Source: an uncultured bacterium
GTDB taxonomy: Bacteria > Planctomycetota > Phycisphaerae > Phycisphaerales > SM1A02
Reading direction: 5' to 3'
DNA length: 35,190 nt
Assembly (NCBI GenBank): GCA_903961015.1
Contig: CAJCCX010000178.1
Span: 1 to 35,190, forward strand
Under the pieces are notes generated by a model that saw only the letters and a list, made by a program, of their open reading frames with translations, made no database searches and was not told where the DNA came from. Below are positions 8,795 to 16,837 of the stretch, in pieces. Both the position numbers and the translations under genes were made by a program. Position 1 is the first letter of the stretch. Each line of letters starts with the position of its first letter.

Positions 8795-8832
8795 AGACAC
8801 ATAGATCCGAATATCTTTAATAGGAGTTCACA

Positions 8833-10632
8833 ATGTCCATTTCTCGACGCAGTCGTATCGCCCTCACCGCACTGGGAATTTGTGCGCTCGCACTCGTCGG
8901 CTCGATACCGATGACTCTCGAGGACTTCTATGTTCCTGGCACACAAGTTGGCGACACAAATCAAAACATGATTTGGTCATCACAATCATGCATGAATTGT
9001 CACGGAACTTCGAACCCTGGGGATCCATATGCAACGTGGCGAGGAAGCCTGATGGCGCTTGCGGGACGCGATCCCCTCTTCTATGCGCAGATGGCAACGG
9101 CGAATCAAGATGTAGAACACGTAGGAAATTACTGCATACGCTGCCATGTTCCAGGCGCGATTATGACTGGCCATGCACTCGTAAGTGACGGATCGACTCT
9201 GGACGACTATGACCGAGATGGTGTCTCGTGTCACTTCTGTCACTCGATGGTTGATCCGATTTTTAAGCCGGGGATAAGCCCTCCAGGCGACAAGTCGATT
9301 CTTGCGGCACTGACGGATGTTCCAACCCACTATGGCAATGCGGCCTTTGTGCTCGACCCCTCAGGCGAACGCCGCGGGCCCCGACTTGACCACCAAGCGA
9401 TGCACTCCATGACCGTATCGCCGTTTCATACAACAGGCGATTTCTGCGGGACATGCCACGATGTTGGCAATCTCGCAACGACGCGTCAATCCAACGGGAC
9501 GTTTCGGTACAACGCGATCGATGCACGCTCGCCCACGACTGACCCGCATCAACAATTTCCGCTCGAACGCACATACACCGAGTGGAAGTTGAGCGCATTT
9601 GCCAACGGTGGCGTGGACATGGGAGGACGCTTTGGTGGCACTGGTCCAAGTGTTGTTTCTTCGTGTCAAGATTGCCACATGCCGCGGGTCGCAGGAACCG
9701 CTTGCGTTTTTGGACCTGATCGGCCAGATGTTTCAAGGCATGACTTCTCAGGATCCTCAGTCGGCGTGCTCAAAATGATCGCGTTGCAAAGTGTCGGAGA
9801 CCCAGATGTCGATCCAGATGCGATCGCAGCCGCAATTGAAAAATCAATCAATATGTTGCAGAGAGCTGCGTCGGTGGAAGTGGATCAAACTGGCCAAACC
9901 GTTCGCGTACGAGTCATCAATGAATCTGGGCACAAGATTCCAACTGGCCACATCGAGGGTCGGCGGATATGGGTGAATGTAAAAATGTTCAACGCTCAGA
10001 ATGTGGTCATCCGTGAGTATGGCGCATACAACGATGTCACTGCGACACTCGATGAAGACTCCACAGAAATCTATGAGATGCATGTCGGACTCAGTGACTA
10101 CGCATCGAAAATGACGGGGCTGCCATCTGGACCAACTGGGCATATGGCACTCGCTGACACGATAGAAAAAGACAACCGTATTCCACCACGTGGTTTTGAA
10201 AATGCAGCGTTTGAAGCGGGTGGCGCTCCAGTCGTCGGGCATTCCTATGCGGACGGTCAATACTGGGATGATTCTTACTTTGCAGTAGTCGCAGGTGCCG
10301 CACGTGCTGAGGTCTCGGTGATGTACCAGAATCTGCCGCGTGATTACATCGAACATTTGCGTGACGGCAACCACACAAATACACAAGGAATGACGCTCTG
10401 GACATTATGGAATGCGACAGACCGCGGCGCACCGATCACGATGGCGTCCACAAAAATTCAATTGGTTGAGGCACTCTCTGGAGATGTCAACGGCGATGAT
10501 CACGTCGACGGATCGGATCTCGCTTACCTCCTCTCGGGATGGGGAACGATCGACTCTCCAGCTGATCTCGACGGAAATCGCATCGTCGATGGCCCAGATT
10601 TGGCGATCGTCATTGCGGGTTGGACTGGGTGA
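8833..10632 (+). CDS. Secreted pentaheme c-type cytochrome with C-terminal dockerin-like EF-hand pair
   Basis: A 599-residue exported protein with an N-terminal signal or anchor segment (basic start, hydrophobic residues 9-24). Five CXXCH heme c sites are seen: C-M-N-C-H (53-57), C-I-R-C-H (101-105), C-H-F-C-H (133-137), C-G-T-C-H (205-209) and C-Q-D-C-H (278-282). The spacing and extra histidines resemble cytochrome c554-like multiheme proteins. A beta-rich region follows (about 340-540). The end holds two calcium-loop repeats, D-V-N-G-D-D-H-V-D-G-S-D-L and D-L-D-G-N-R-I-V-D-G-P-D-L, the type I dockerin pattern common on Phycisphaerae exported proteins. The next gene starts one base after the stop and encodes a membrane polyferredoxin, so electrons probably pass between them. 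The electron acceptor is unknown. Confidence 0.9.
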   Translation: MSISRRSRIALTALGICALALVGSIPMTLEDFYVPGTQVGDTNQNMIWSSQSCMNCHGTSNPGDPYATWRGSLMALAGRDPLFYAQMATANQDVEHVGNYCIRCHVPGAIMTGHALVSDGSTLDDYDRDGVSCHFCHSMVDPIFKPGISPPGDKSILAALTDVPTHYGNAAFVLDPSGERRGPRLDHQAMHSMTVSPFHTTGDFCGTCHDVGNLATTRQSNGTFRYNAIDARSPTTDPHQQFPLERTYTEWKLSAFANGGVDMGGRFGGTGPSVVSSCQDCHMPRVAGTACVFGPDRPDVSRHDFSGSSVGVLKMIALQSVGDPDVDPDAIAAAIEKSINMLQRAASVEVDQTGQTVRVRVINESGHKIPTGHIEGRRIWVNVKMFNAQNVVIREYGAYNDVTATLDEDSTEIYEMHVGLSDYASKMTGLPSGPTGHMALADTIEKDNRIPPRGFENAAFEAGGAPVVGHSYADGQYWDDSYFAVVAGAARAEVSVMYQNLPRDYIEHLRDGNHTNTQGMTLWTLWNATDRGAPITMASTKIQLVEALSGDVNGDDHVDGSDLAYLLSGWGTIDSPADLDGNRIVDGPDLAIVIAGWTG

Positions 10633-10633
10633 C

Positions 10634-12108
10634 ATGACGCAATCGACGCGAGTTGCGCTGACCATCTCGGCGGCAAAGGCGCGAGCTTCGAAACACGGTC
10701 GAGTCCGTGCGATTGTTCTCGTCGGAGTTCATCTCATCGTCGCAATACACATCGCACACTGGATGATGGCCAAGCGAACGCTTGCGCCGATGGAACTGAA
10801 CGAATCGATGTACACGCTCGAGCAAGGTGCGATCACTGTCGGCGGCATATTGATGGCGCTCATTCTTTTGGCGTCCTCTTGTTCGGTCGTTTTTTTTGCG
10901 CTTGGGGATGTCATGTTCTTGCCCTACAAGATGGCGCAGCGTGGTTGCTTGAACGTATCGGCATTCGCCCGCGTCCAATTCGCTCGCGACTCGCCCCGTT
11001 CATTGCAATTGCCGCGGCACTTTCGATGTTCGTCTGGCCACAGATCGAGCGGTGGCAAGCCGGTCGTGAATGGCTCGGACTTCGAGTAACGACAGACAGC
11101 GAAGGATTCGGATCACTGGTCACCGAAAACTTTCTACGCAATCTTCCAGGACCGATCACAACAACTGCGACTTTCATCGTCTGCGGCGGAGTGTTGGTAT
11201 GGATCCTGGGCTCCCGATCGTTCTGTCGCGTGATTTGTCCTTATGGCGCGCTCTTTTCGGCGGCAGATCGTCTCTCAATTGGAGCCATCCGACTCACGGG
11301 CGACTGCGATTCATGCGGACTCTGTACGGCAACCTGCACTTCCCACATCCGAGTGCATGAAGAGACAGCACGACACGGACGCGTGGTATCGCCAAATTGC
11401 TTGAAGGATCTCGACTGCATTAAAGTCTGTCCACGCAACGCACTTTCATGGGGGTGGGGCGCCCCGAGTCTCTTACGAAGCCTCGGCGAGTCACGCTTTA
11501 CGCCGAATCCTTGGACATGGGGAGAGGATGTATTGCTGCTCGTTGTCGCTGCATTCTGCACCATCACATTCCGAAGCCTGTATGGCGAAGTCCCCTTCTT
11601 TCTCGCACTCGGACTCGCGCTGATCGTTGCCTGGATTGTCGTCATGACTGTGCGGATGCGCACTTCGCCTGATCTGCGAATCTCAAGAATCCAACTTCAG
11701 CGCAGCGGCCGCACGACGCGGGCAGGTGCGGTCTGGTTGACGGCGACGATTGGATTACTGTTATTCGTTGGGCACTGCGGTTGGATTCGACTTCATGAAC
11801 AACTCGGGCGCAATGCGTGGGCGCAGTGCGCAGCTGACCCAACTGCCGCAGCATCCTCTGGAGCTGCACAGCGTGGTGCGGATCAGTTCGAAGCCGTTCT
11901 GCGATTTGGAATTTGGCACCCTGCGTATGTCCACCGCATGCTCTGCGACATCTATGTTTGGAGCGGCCGCGCAGATCTCGCACGCCCCCATGCAATTGCA
12001 ATGACGGAGATCTGGCCAGAATCTGTCGAGCGCCGTGCACAACTTGAGGAAGTTCTGCGAATGGCGCAGGTTCTGGAGACGAAAGCCAAAAAACTCGGAC
12101 CGAGTTGA
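10634..12108 (+). CDS. Membrane 4Fe-4S polyferredoxin (NapH/NosR/CcoG-like), interrupted by a frameshift near 10875-10880
   Basis: The first frame, from ATG 10634, encodes two membrane segments and H-I-A-H-W ... N-E-S-M-Y-T-L-E and L-I-L-L-A-S-S, then loses homology. The frame one base back, readable from about 10879 to the stop at 12108, continues at once with the family motif L-F-G-R-F-F-C-A-W-G-C-H, further membrane helices, C-R-V-I-C-P-Y-G, the cluster motif C-D-S-C-G-L-C-T-A-T-C and a second one, C-L-K-D-L-D-C-I-K-V-C-P. A soluble helical C-terminus follows. One missing base in the TCCTCTTG stretch restores a single protein of about 491 residues. Annotated alone, the 10879-12108 frame would start at a TTG inside a helix. 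Role inferred: membrane electron transfer with the pentaheme cytochrome. The cause (real mutation or sequencing indel) cannot be told from here. Confidence 0.8.
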
Positions 12109-12204
12109 CGAAACCCCTATTTCGGATACTCTTGTCCGATTATAGGCATTTCAACATGCTTCGCGTTCTGCCTCACGAAATCATGGCTTCGGAGAGTACT
12201 GCAC

Positions 12205-14052
12205 ATGAACACACATTCATTTCATATTCCCGTCATGGGAACTGGCTTCACGATCGACACACCAATCAAGGTTGCGAAATTTGGAATCTCGAGCGTGATT
12301 TCGCTCGTCGACGATCACTTGATCGAGCAGATGCGCCGGCGATACTGCGCACTGCACGGCGAAACGTTCGAACCCATCGCCGACAGCGAAAAGGATCACC
12401 GAGCCCTTCGCATCACGGCGTATCTGAATCTTCTCGACCTGATCGTGGGGCGTCAGATTGGCGAAATGAAGTGGCAATCATTTGATGGGGTCAGCGATCT
12501 CAGCCTCTACTTCGATCGCATGCACGACCAGTCCGATCTGAAACGTGCATATCAAGAGATGTTGTTGATGGATGAAGGAGCAAACAAAGTCGTTCGCGGT
12601 GACTACCTCCGCACATGCGTGGTCGCTGGCTCTATTGATGTCAACATCATGACCAAAGCCGACCGTGAAAACTCATTCAAGGGAGAAAAGTTGCCGCGAG
12701 AATTTTCGGATGCACTTGCGGCGCTGCGTGGCTATGCAAATAGTTCGCTGCGATCATCAGTCATTTTTTCCGCGGGGCTGAATCCGTATCTTTATAGTTA
12801 TGTCGCTGAATTTGATGATTTCTATGCGGGGATCGGGGAGTCTCCACGCAAGAAAGTCGTGCTCAAAGTCAGCGATTTTAGATCCGCATCGATCCAAGCA
12901 AGAACCCTTGCCAAGAAAGGCGTCTGGGTGAGCGAGTTCCGCGTCGAGTCTGGACTGAATTGCGGCGGCCACGCATTTCCCACGGCGGGGCATTTGCTCG
13001 GACCAATACTTGATGAGTTCAAACACAAGAAGCGCGAATTGATTGATCAACTCTTTCCGATCTATCAATCCGCACTCCTCAAAGGGAATCGAGTTGCGCC
13101 ATCTGCGCCCTATCCCGTTCTTGTCACTGCACAAGGTGGCGTCGGCACGGCAGAGGAGCACGATTTCCTCTTGGAACATTACGACGTGCATTCCGTTGGA
13201 TGGGGCACTCCATTTCTGTTGGTGCCAGAAGTCACGGCAGTTGATCAGTCGACCTTGGATGCGCTTCTGGCAAAGGACAAGGATGTCTATCTCAGCGACA
13301 GTTCTCCACTGGGAGTCCCCTATTACAACCTCCGCAATTCAGCCAGCGAAGAAAAGAGGTCCTCACGAATCGACGCTCGAAAGCCAGGCAGTCCATGCCT
13401 CAACAAACATCTCGCATTGAACACTGAGTTCGGCGAACCTTTGTGCGTCGCATCGCGGGAGTACCAACGAAAGAAGCTGAAAGAGATTCAGAAACTCGAT
13501 TTGAGTGCATCCGATTTCGCCGCCAAGACAGCGCCCATTCTTGAAAAGTCGTGCATCTGCCGAAATCTTGGAGACGGAGCTCTTTTGAAGTACGGGATCA
13601 CAGTGAAGAAAACTGAACTGACGCCAGCGATATGCCCTGGTCCCAACATCGCATATTTTTCGAGAGTCTGTTCATTGTCAGAGATGGTTGGGCATATTTA
13701 TGGAAGGATCAGCGTTTTCAATCCACTGGAGAGTCGCCCCCATATGTTCATCAATGAACTTCGAATCTACGCCGATTACTTCATCGAACGACTTCGGCGA
13801 GCGAGTCCGAGTCCCGCGAATAAAGAGATTCACTATTTCATAGAATTCAAGCAGAACCTCTTGAGTGGTATCGCCTATTACGCAGAACTTTTACGGACGA
13901 TGCGTATGGCCTCCACAATAAGCAGCGACAACTTTGCGTCCGCTCTCACTTCATTAAGCAAGCAATTGGAATTGATCAGAGTCCCAGAACCAACTCCAGA
14001 TGCAGTTCTTGAGGCAAATGTGATGCTTTCAGTTTCGAATCGATTTCAATAA
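12205..14052 (+). CDS. Nitronate monooxygenase/FabK-like TIM-barrel protein with a four-cysteine C-terminal region
   Basis: A 615-residue cytoplasmic protein; ATG 12205 has GGAGAG eight bases upstream. Three places resemble flavin TIM-barrels of the nitronate monooxygenase/FabK group: the opening P-V-M-G-T-G-F-T with I-S-S-V-I-S-L, the segment E-S-G-L-N-C-G-G-H-A-F (C253) in the place of the family's E-A-G-G-H, and V-T-A-Q-G-G-V-G-T-A-E-E followed by V-G-W-G-T-P-F-L-L-V-P-E, like the phosphate-binding G-G-I and G-T-x-F strands. After the barrel, C450-I-C452, C477 (A-I-C-P-G-P-N) and C489 are spaced like metal or Fe-S ligands. The reaction is unknown. No partner gene is evident; the helicase gene downstream has its own promoter. 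Confidence 0.55.
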   Translation: MNTHSFHIPVMGTGFTIDTPIKVAKFGISSVISLVDDHLIEQMRRRYCALHGETFEPIADSEKDHRALRITAYLNLLDLIVGRQIGEMKWQSFDGVSDLSLYFDRMHDQSDLKRAYQEMLLMDEGANKVVRGDYLRTCVVAGSIDVNIMTKADRENSFKGEKLPREFSDALAALRGYANSSLRSSVIFSAGLNPYLYSYVAEFDDFYAGIGESPRKKVVLKVSDFRSASIQARTLAKKGVWVSEFRVESGLNCGGHAFPTAGHLLGPILDEFKHKKRELIDQLFPIYQSALLKGNRVAPSAPYPVLVTAQGGVGTAEEHDFLLEHYDVHSVGWGTPFLLVPEVTAVDQSTLDALLAKDKDVYLSDSSPLGVPYYNLRNSASEEKRSSRIDARKPGSPCLNKHLALNTEFGEPLCVASREYQRKKLKEIQKLDLSASDFAAKTAPILEKSCICRNLGDGALLKYGITVKKTELTPAICPGPNIAYFSRVCSLSEMVGHIYGRISVFNPLESRPHMFINELRIYADYFIERLRRASPSPANKEIHYFIEFKQNLLSGIAYYAELLRTMRMASTISSDNFASALTSLSKQLELIRVPEPTPDAVLEANVMLSVSNRFQ

Positions 14053-14057
14053 AAAAC

Positions 14058-14085
14058 TTGCCTCAAACAAACTTTGTGCTATAGT
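14058..14085 (+). promoter_or_regulatory. Sigma70-like promoter upstream of rhlE
   Basis: TTGCCT (14058-14063) and TATAGT (14080-14085) with a 16-base spacer begin five bases after the preceding gene's stop codon. The start would lie near 14092, giving an untranslated leader of about 215 bases before the rhlE start codon. Confidence 0.5.
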
Positions 14086-14091
14086 CGGGAT

Positions 14092-14305
14092 CTACCCCGC
14101 CGGTAAGCCTCAGGTTGCAGCACTTTGCTTGCGACACTTCTCTGGGATTCAGCCGGCAACTTTTGGTGGCGCATCGGAAGCGCCCCATCAGTGCCAATAG
14201 GCCTGATTCTGCTTCTTCCCGGCTCGTCCGCGGTGGTGCCAGATCCGTCCAGTACACAGACCAACGGTCTCCGAATAGACCAGTGGTTAGAAAGTTGTTT
14301 TCATT
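14092..14305 (+). promoter_or_regulatory. Long structured 5' leader of the rhlE helicase mRNA
   Basis: This 214-base stretch has no convincing protein. Hairpin 1: GTTGCAGC (14114-14121) pairs with GCTTGCGAC (14127-14135) with one bulge and one G-U. GCCGG (14099-14103) can close around it with CCGGC (14153-14157). Hairpin 2: GGCGC (14168-14172) pairs with GCGCC (14180-14184) around a 7-base loop. Long structured leaders are known for cold-induced helicase and cold-shock genes. It does not match a riboswitch class I can name, and function is inferred only. Confidence 0.4.
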
Positions 14306-15682
14306 TTGTCACACGACACTGTCTCTCAAGTCTCTCCCCCGTCCGCATTCTCTTCACTCAATTTGGTCAAGCCATTGCTCGACGCTCTCAACGCCGAGGG
14401 TTACACCACGCCAACTCCAATTCAAACGCAAGCAATTCCGCCTGCGCTTGAAGGGCGCGATGTCTTGGGCATTGCACAAACAGGAACTGGCAAAACAGCT
14501 GCGTTTGCGCTACCAATTTTGAACCAACTCATTGGCAAATCAACACCAGCAACTCCGCTTTTGCACGGGCGTGCACCACGCGCATTGATCTTGGCGCCAA
14601 CGCGCGAGCTCGCCGCACAAATCGGCGAGAGCTTCGCTGCGTATGGCCGTCGAACGCAAATCAAATGTGCCGTTGTCTATGGAGGCGTCGGACAACGACC
14701 TCAAGTGAATGCACTTCGTAATGGCGTTGACATTCTCGTTGCAACCCCAGGACGTTTGATGGATTTGATGCAACAACGACTCGTTGACCTTCGATCAATC
14801 TCATTCGTTGTGCTTGACGAAGCAGACCGAATGCTTGACATGGGTTTCATAGATCCAATTCGCCGCATCATGGCGGTCGTACCGACCAAACGACAGACGA
14901 TGCTTTTTTCGGCGACCATGCCGAGCGAGATCAAGCATCTTGCAGATTCTTTTATGAAGGATCCAGTTCGCGTCGCTGTCACCCCTGCTTCGTCAACAGT
15001 CGACCGTATCGAACAACATCTCTATCAGGTGTCGACTGCGCAGAAGACTCAGTTGTTGCTGTACGTGCTTGCTTCGAAAGGCGTCGAGCGAACTCTTGTG
15101 TTTATGAAGACCAAGCATGGCGCAGATCGCGTTGTGAAACGACTGCATGCTGCTGGCGTGAGTGCGCAGGCAATCCACGGTAATAAGGCTCAAAATCATC
15201 GAATTCGTGCCCTCGAGGCGTTTCGCTCTGGTGAATCTCCCGTGCTTGTTGCAACTGATATTGCAGCACGCGGAATTGATGTTGACGGCATCACGCATGT
15301 GATCAACTTCGATCTTCCGATGGAGCCCGAGGCGTATGTGCATCGCATTGGTCGCACAGCTCGTGCAGGTGCTTCTGGAATTGCGATCACATTCTGCTCG
15401 ACTGAAGAGCGTGGACTTCTGCGAAGCGTAGAAAAATTGACACGCAAGCAAATTCCACTCTTGCCGCTGCCAACATCTTTGCCACCGATGCCACAAGCAC
15501 CGGCGCAGTCAATCCAAGCAAAACCACCAGCGAATCCACAGCGTCGCAACTCTCCTCAGCGAGGACATTCGCCTCAGCGCCAACATGCGCCCGAACAAAC
15601 GCACGCACCAAAGATGCCACATGCGCATCGAGGTCCATCGGTTGCAGGTCGATCAATGTCGCGCAGAACGCAAGGACGTTGA
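14306..15682 (+). CDS. rhlE: DEAD-box RNA helicase, RhlE type
   Basis: ATP-dependent RNA helicase (458 aa) of the cytoplasm, acting in ribosome assembly and RNA decay. Motifs in order: Q motif P-T-P-I-Q-T-Q-A-I-P, Walker A A-Q-T-G-T-G-K-T (57-64), P-T-R-E-L-A-A-Q, D-E-A-D (171-174), S-A-T in L-F-S-A-T-M-P, A-R-G-I-D-V and H-R-I-G-R-T-A-R-A-G. The tail from about residue 390 is rich in Pro, Gln, His and Arg, a typical disordered RNA-binding end. The start must be the TTG at 14306: a stop codon lies 18 bases upstream in frame and no ATG or GTG lies between it and the conserved domain. No strong Shine-Dalgarno precedes it, so initiation may depend on the leader. Confidence 0.93.
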   Translation: MSHDTVSQVSPPSAFSSLNLVKPLLDALNAEGYTTPTPIQTQAIPPALEGRDVLGIAQTGTGKTAAFALPILNQLIGKSTPATPLLHGRAPRALILAPTRELAAQIGESFAAYGRRTQIKCAVVYGGVGQRPQVNALRNGVDILVATPGRLMDLMQQRLVDLRSISFVVLDEADRMLDMGFIDPIRRIMAVVPTKRQTMLFSATMPSEIKHLADSFMKDPVRVAVTPASSTVDRIEQHLYQVSTAQKTQLLLYVLASKGVERTLVFMKTKHGADRVVKRLHAAGVSAQAIHGNKAQNHRIRALEAFRSGESPVLVATDIAARGIDVDGITHVINFDLPMEPEAYVHRIGRTARAGASGIAITFCSTEERGLLRSVEKLTRKQIPLLPLPTSLPPMPQAPAQSIQAKPPANPQRRNSPQRGHSPQRQHAPEQTHAPKMPHAHRGPSVAGRSMSRRTQGR

Positions 15683-15764
15683 CTGGACGCCAAAATAGCA
15701 CGCAAGTGCACACTGAATTCCACTTTTCTTTATACGCTATTACATAGAAAGAGAGAGTCACACA

Positions 15765-16247
15765 ATGCCTCAATCATCCGCCGTTCAGTGGGTCATCACA
15801 ATCAATTTTCGCCAAGCAAATTTGCTGAGTTGCCACCGTGTACCAAATCACGGATGGCATGCAGATCAGCAGGCAACTCTCGACAATCCGTGGGAAGACT
15901 TCCATGAGCATGACCGCCCTTCGATTCTCGGACAGGGTGGAGTCGATGGATCCGCAAAGCGGACGGCTTCGGTTGGGCACGAACAAGAGGAACTTCACAA
16001 GCGATTTGCCGCGGATGTTTGCCGTTGGATGAAGAAGGTCACCCAGGAATCCAAGATTGAGAGCGTGAACGTTTTCGCGCCATCACGCGTCTTGGGTTTG
16101 ATTCGTGAGCAGCTTGCGGACTTGAGTACGCAGGCTATTTTTCATGATTGCGACATCGCAAACCTGAAACCAAGTGAAATCGCTACCCACCCTACCGTTG
16201 TTCGCTCTCTTGAACCACGCAGCGAATCAGCAAAGAGCGGAAGCTGA
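15765..16247 (+). CDS. Host attachment protein / bacterial archaeo-eukaryotic release-factor-like (baeRF) domain
   Basis: A 160-residue soluble protein starting at ATG 15765 after GAGAGAG. The C-terminal two thirds carry the pattern of the Host_attach (PF10116) group: a hydrophilic central stretch, then H-E-Q-E-E-L-H-K-R-F-A, a helix, V-N-V-F-A-P-S-R-V-L-G-L-I-R (the A-P-x-x-L-G-x-L-R signature), and D-C-D-I-A-N-L-K-P-S-E-I near the end. The group is named for a role in plant attachment but is structurally related to translation release factors and RNA-binding domains. It follows the RNA helicase by 82 bases on the same strand and converges on the c556-like gene 13 bases away. Domain assignment is fairly sure; function is not known. 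Confidence 0.65.
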   Translation: MPQSSAVQWVITINFRQANLLSCHRVPNHGWHADQQATLDNPWEDFHEHDRPSILGQGGVDGSAKRTASVGHEQEELHKRFAADVCRWMKKVTQESKIESVNVFAPSRVLGLIREQLADLSTQAIFHDCDIANLKPSEIATHPTVVRSLEPRSESAKSGS

Positions 16248-16259
16248 ATTCACGGCTCA

Positions 16260-16808
16260 TCACTGAACTGTGAGTGATTCTGCGGCTTGATGTAGCACCG
16301 AGAGAGGTGACACCGAGAGCGGCAGCATCGAAATTCGTCCAGGCATTCCCTTCATCGCACGTTCTGCACGGAGGTATGTATGGCATGCAACGCAGGTGTG
16401 CGTCAAGACCGCAAAGTCATCCGATGCCGCATCTAATTGTTTCGCTCGTGCGTGGCCAGCCATCTGATCGCAAATTTCGCGAAACCGCGAACTCATCGCG
16501 AAATAGGCTGCGGAATCATTGACAATCCACTCGCCGCCCTCACTGATGCGTTTGAGCGCGAGTGCGTTTCCCTCAATTTTTGTGTAATCACTCACAACGA
16601 GTCCATCGAGAAGCGCCTGTGCATGAACAAGTTTCGATTGCATGACGCCGGACATCGTGGCTTGCGGTGGCGTATCGAATGCGCTTGCCGCTTTGAGCGA
16701 ACTTGCTTGAGCCGACGAATCGTTCGCCTGACTACCAGCACAGGACGCCAGAAGGCATGTTAGAAGGCATGTCAGAACTGAAAACGAAAGATGATTAATC
16801 CGCTGCAT
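16260..16808 (-). CDS. Monoheme cytochrome c556-like lipoprotein
   Basis: A 182-residue exported protein with a lipoprotein signal: hydrophobic N-terminus and lipobox L-A-S-C with the acylated cysteine at 23. The mature part is helical and ends with one heme site, C-V-A-C-H (139-143), near the C-terminus, as in cytochrome c556/c-prime four-helix bundles; a methionine in M-S-G-V-M (52-56) could be the second axial ligand. It lies 29 bases after the universal stress protein and at the tail of the cbb3 oxidase cluster, so it may deliver electrons to the oxidase. That role is inferred. Confidence 0.75.
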   Translation of the reverse strand: MQRINHLSFSVLTCLLTCLLASCAGSQANDSSAQASSLKAASAFDTPPQATMSGVMQSKLVHAQALLDGLVVSDYTKIEGNALALKRISEGGEWIVNDSAAYFAMSSRFREICDQMAGHARAKQLDAASDDFAVLTHTCVACHTYLRAERAMKGMPGRISMLPLSVSPLSVLHQAAESLTVQ

Positions 16809-16837
16809 GAATGAAACTCCATTGATTCGCCGAACAA

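Noticed and set aside
10412-10633. Long open frame upstream of ATG 10634 in the same frame
   Set aside because: It lies inside the dockerin end of the cytochrome gene in another frame; the membrane protein begins naturally at 10634, one base after that gene's stop.
10890-10897. Run of eight T as a programmed -1 slippage site in the polyferredoxin gene
   Set aside because: Slipping there would give S-C-S-V-V-F-F-C and lose the conserved F-G-R motif, which is encoded before the T-run in the second frame. The shift must occur upstream, at about 10875-10880.
14125-14451. Open frame running through the rhlE leader
   Set aside because: It crosses into rhlE out of frame, lacks a ribosome site, and its product has no recognisable features; the DEAD-box frame is unambiguous.
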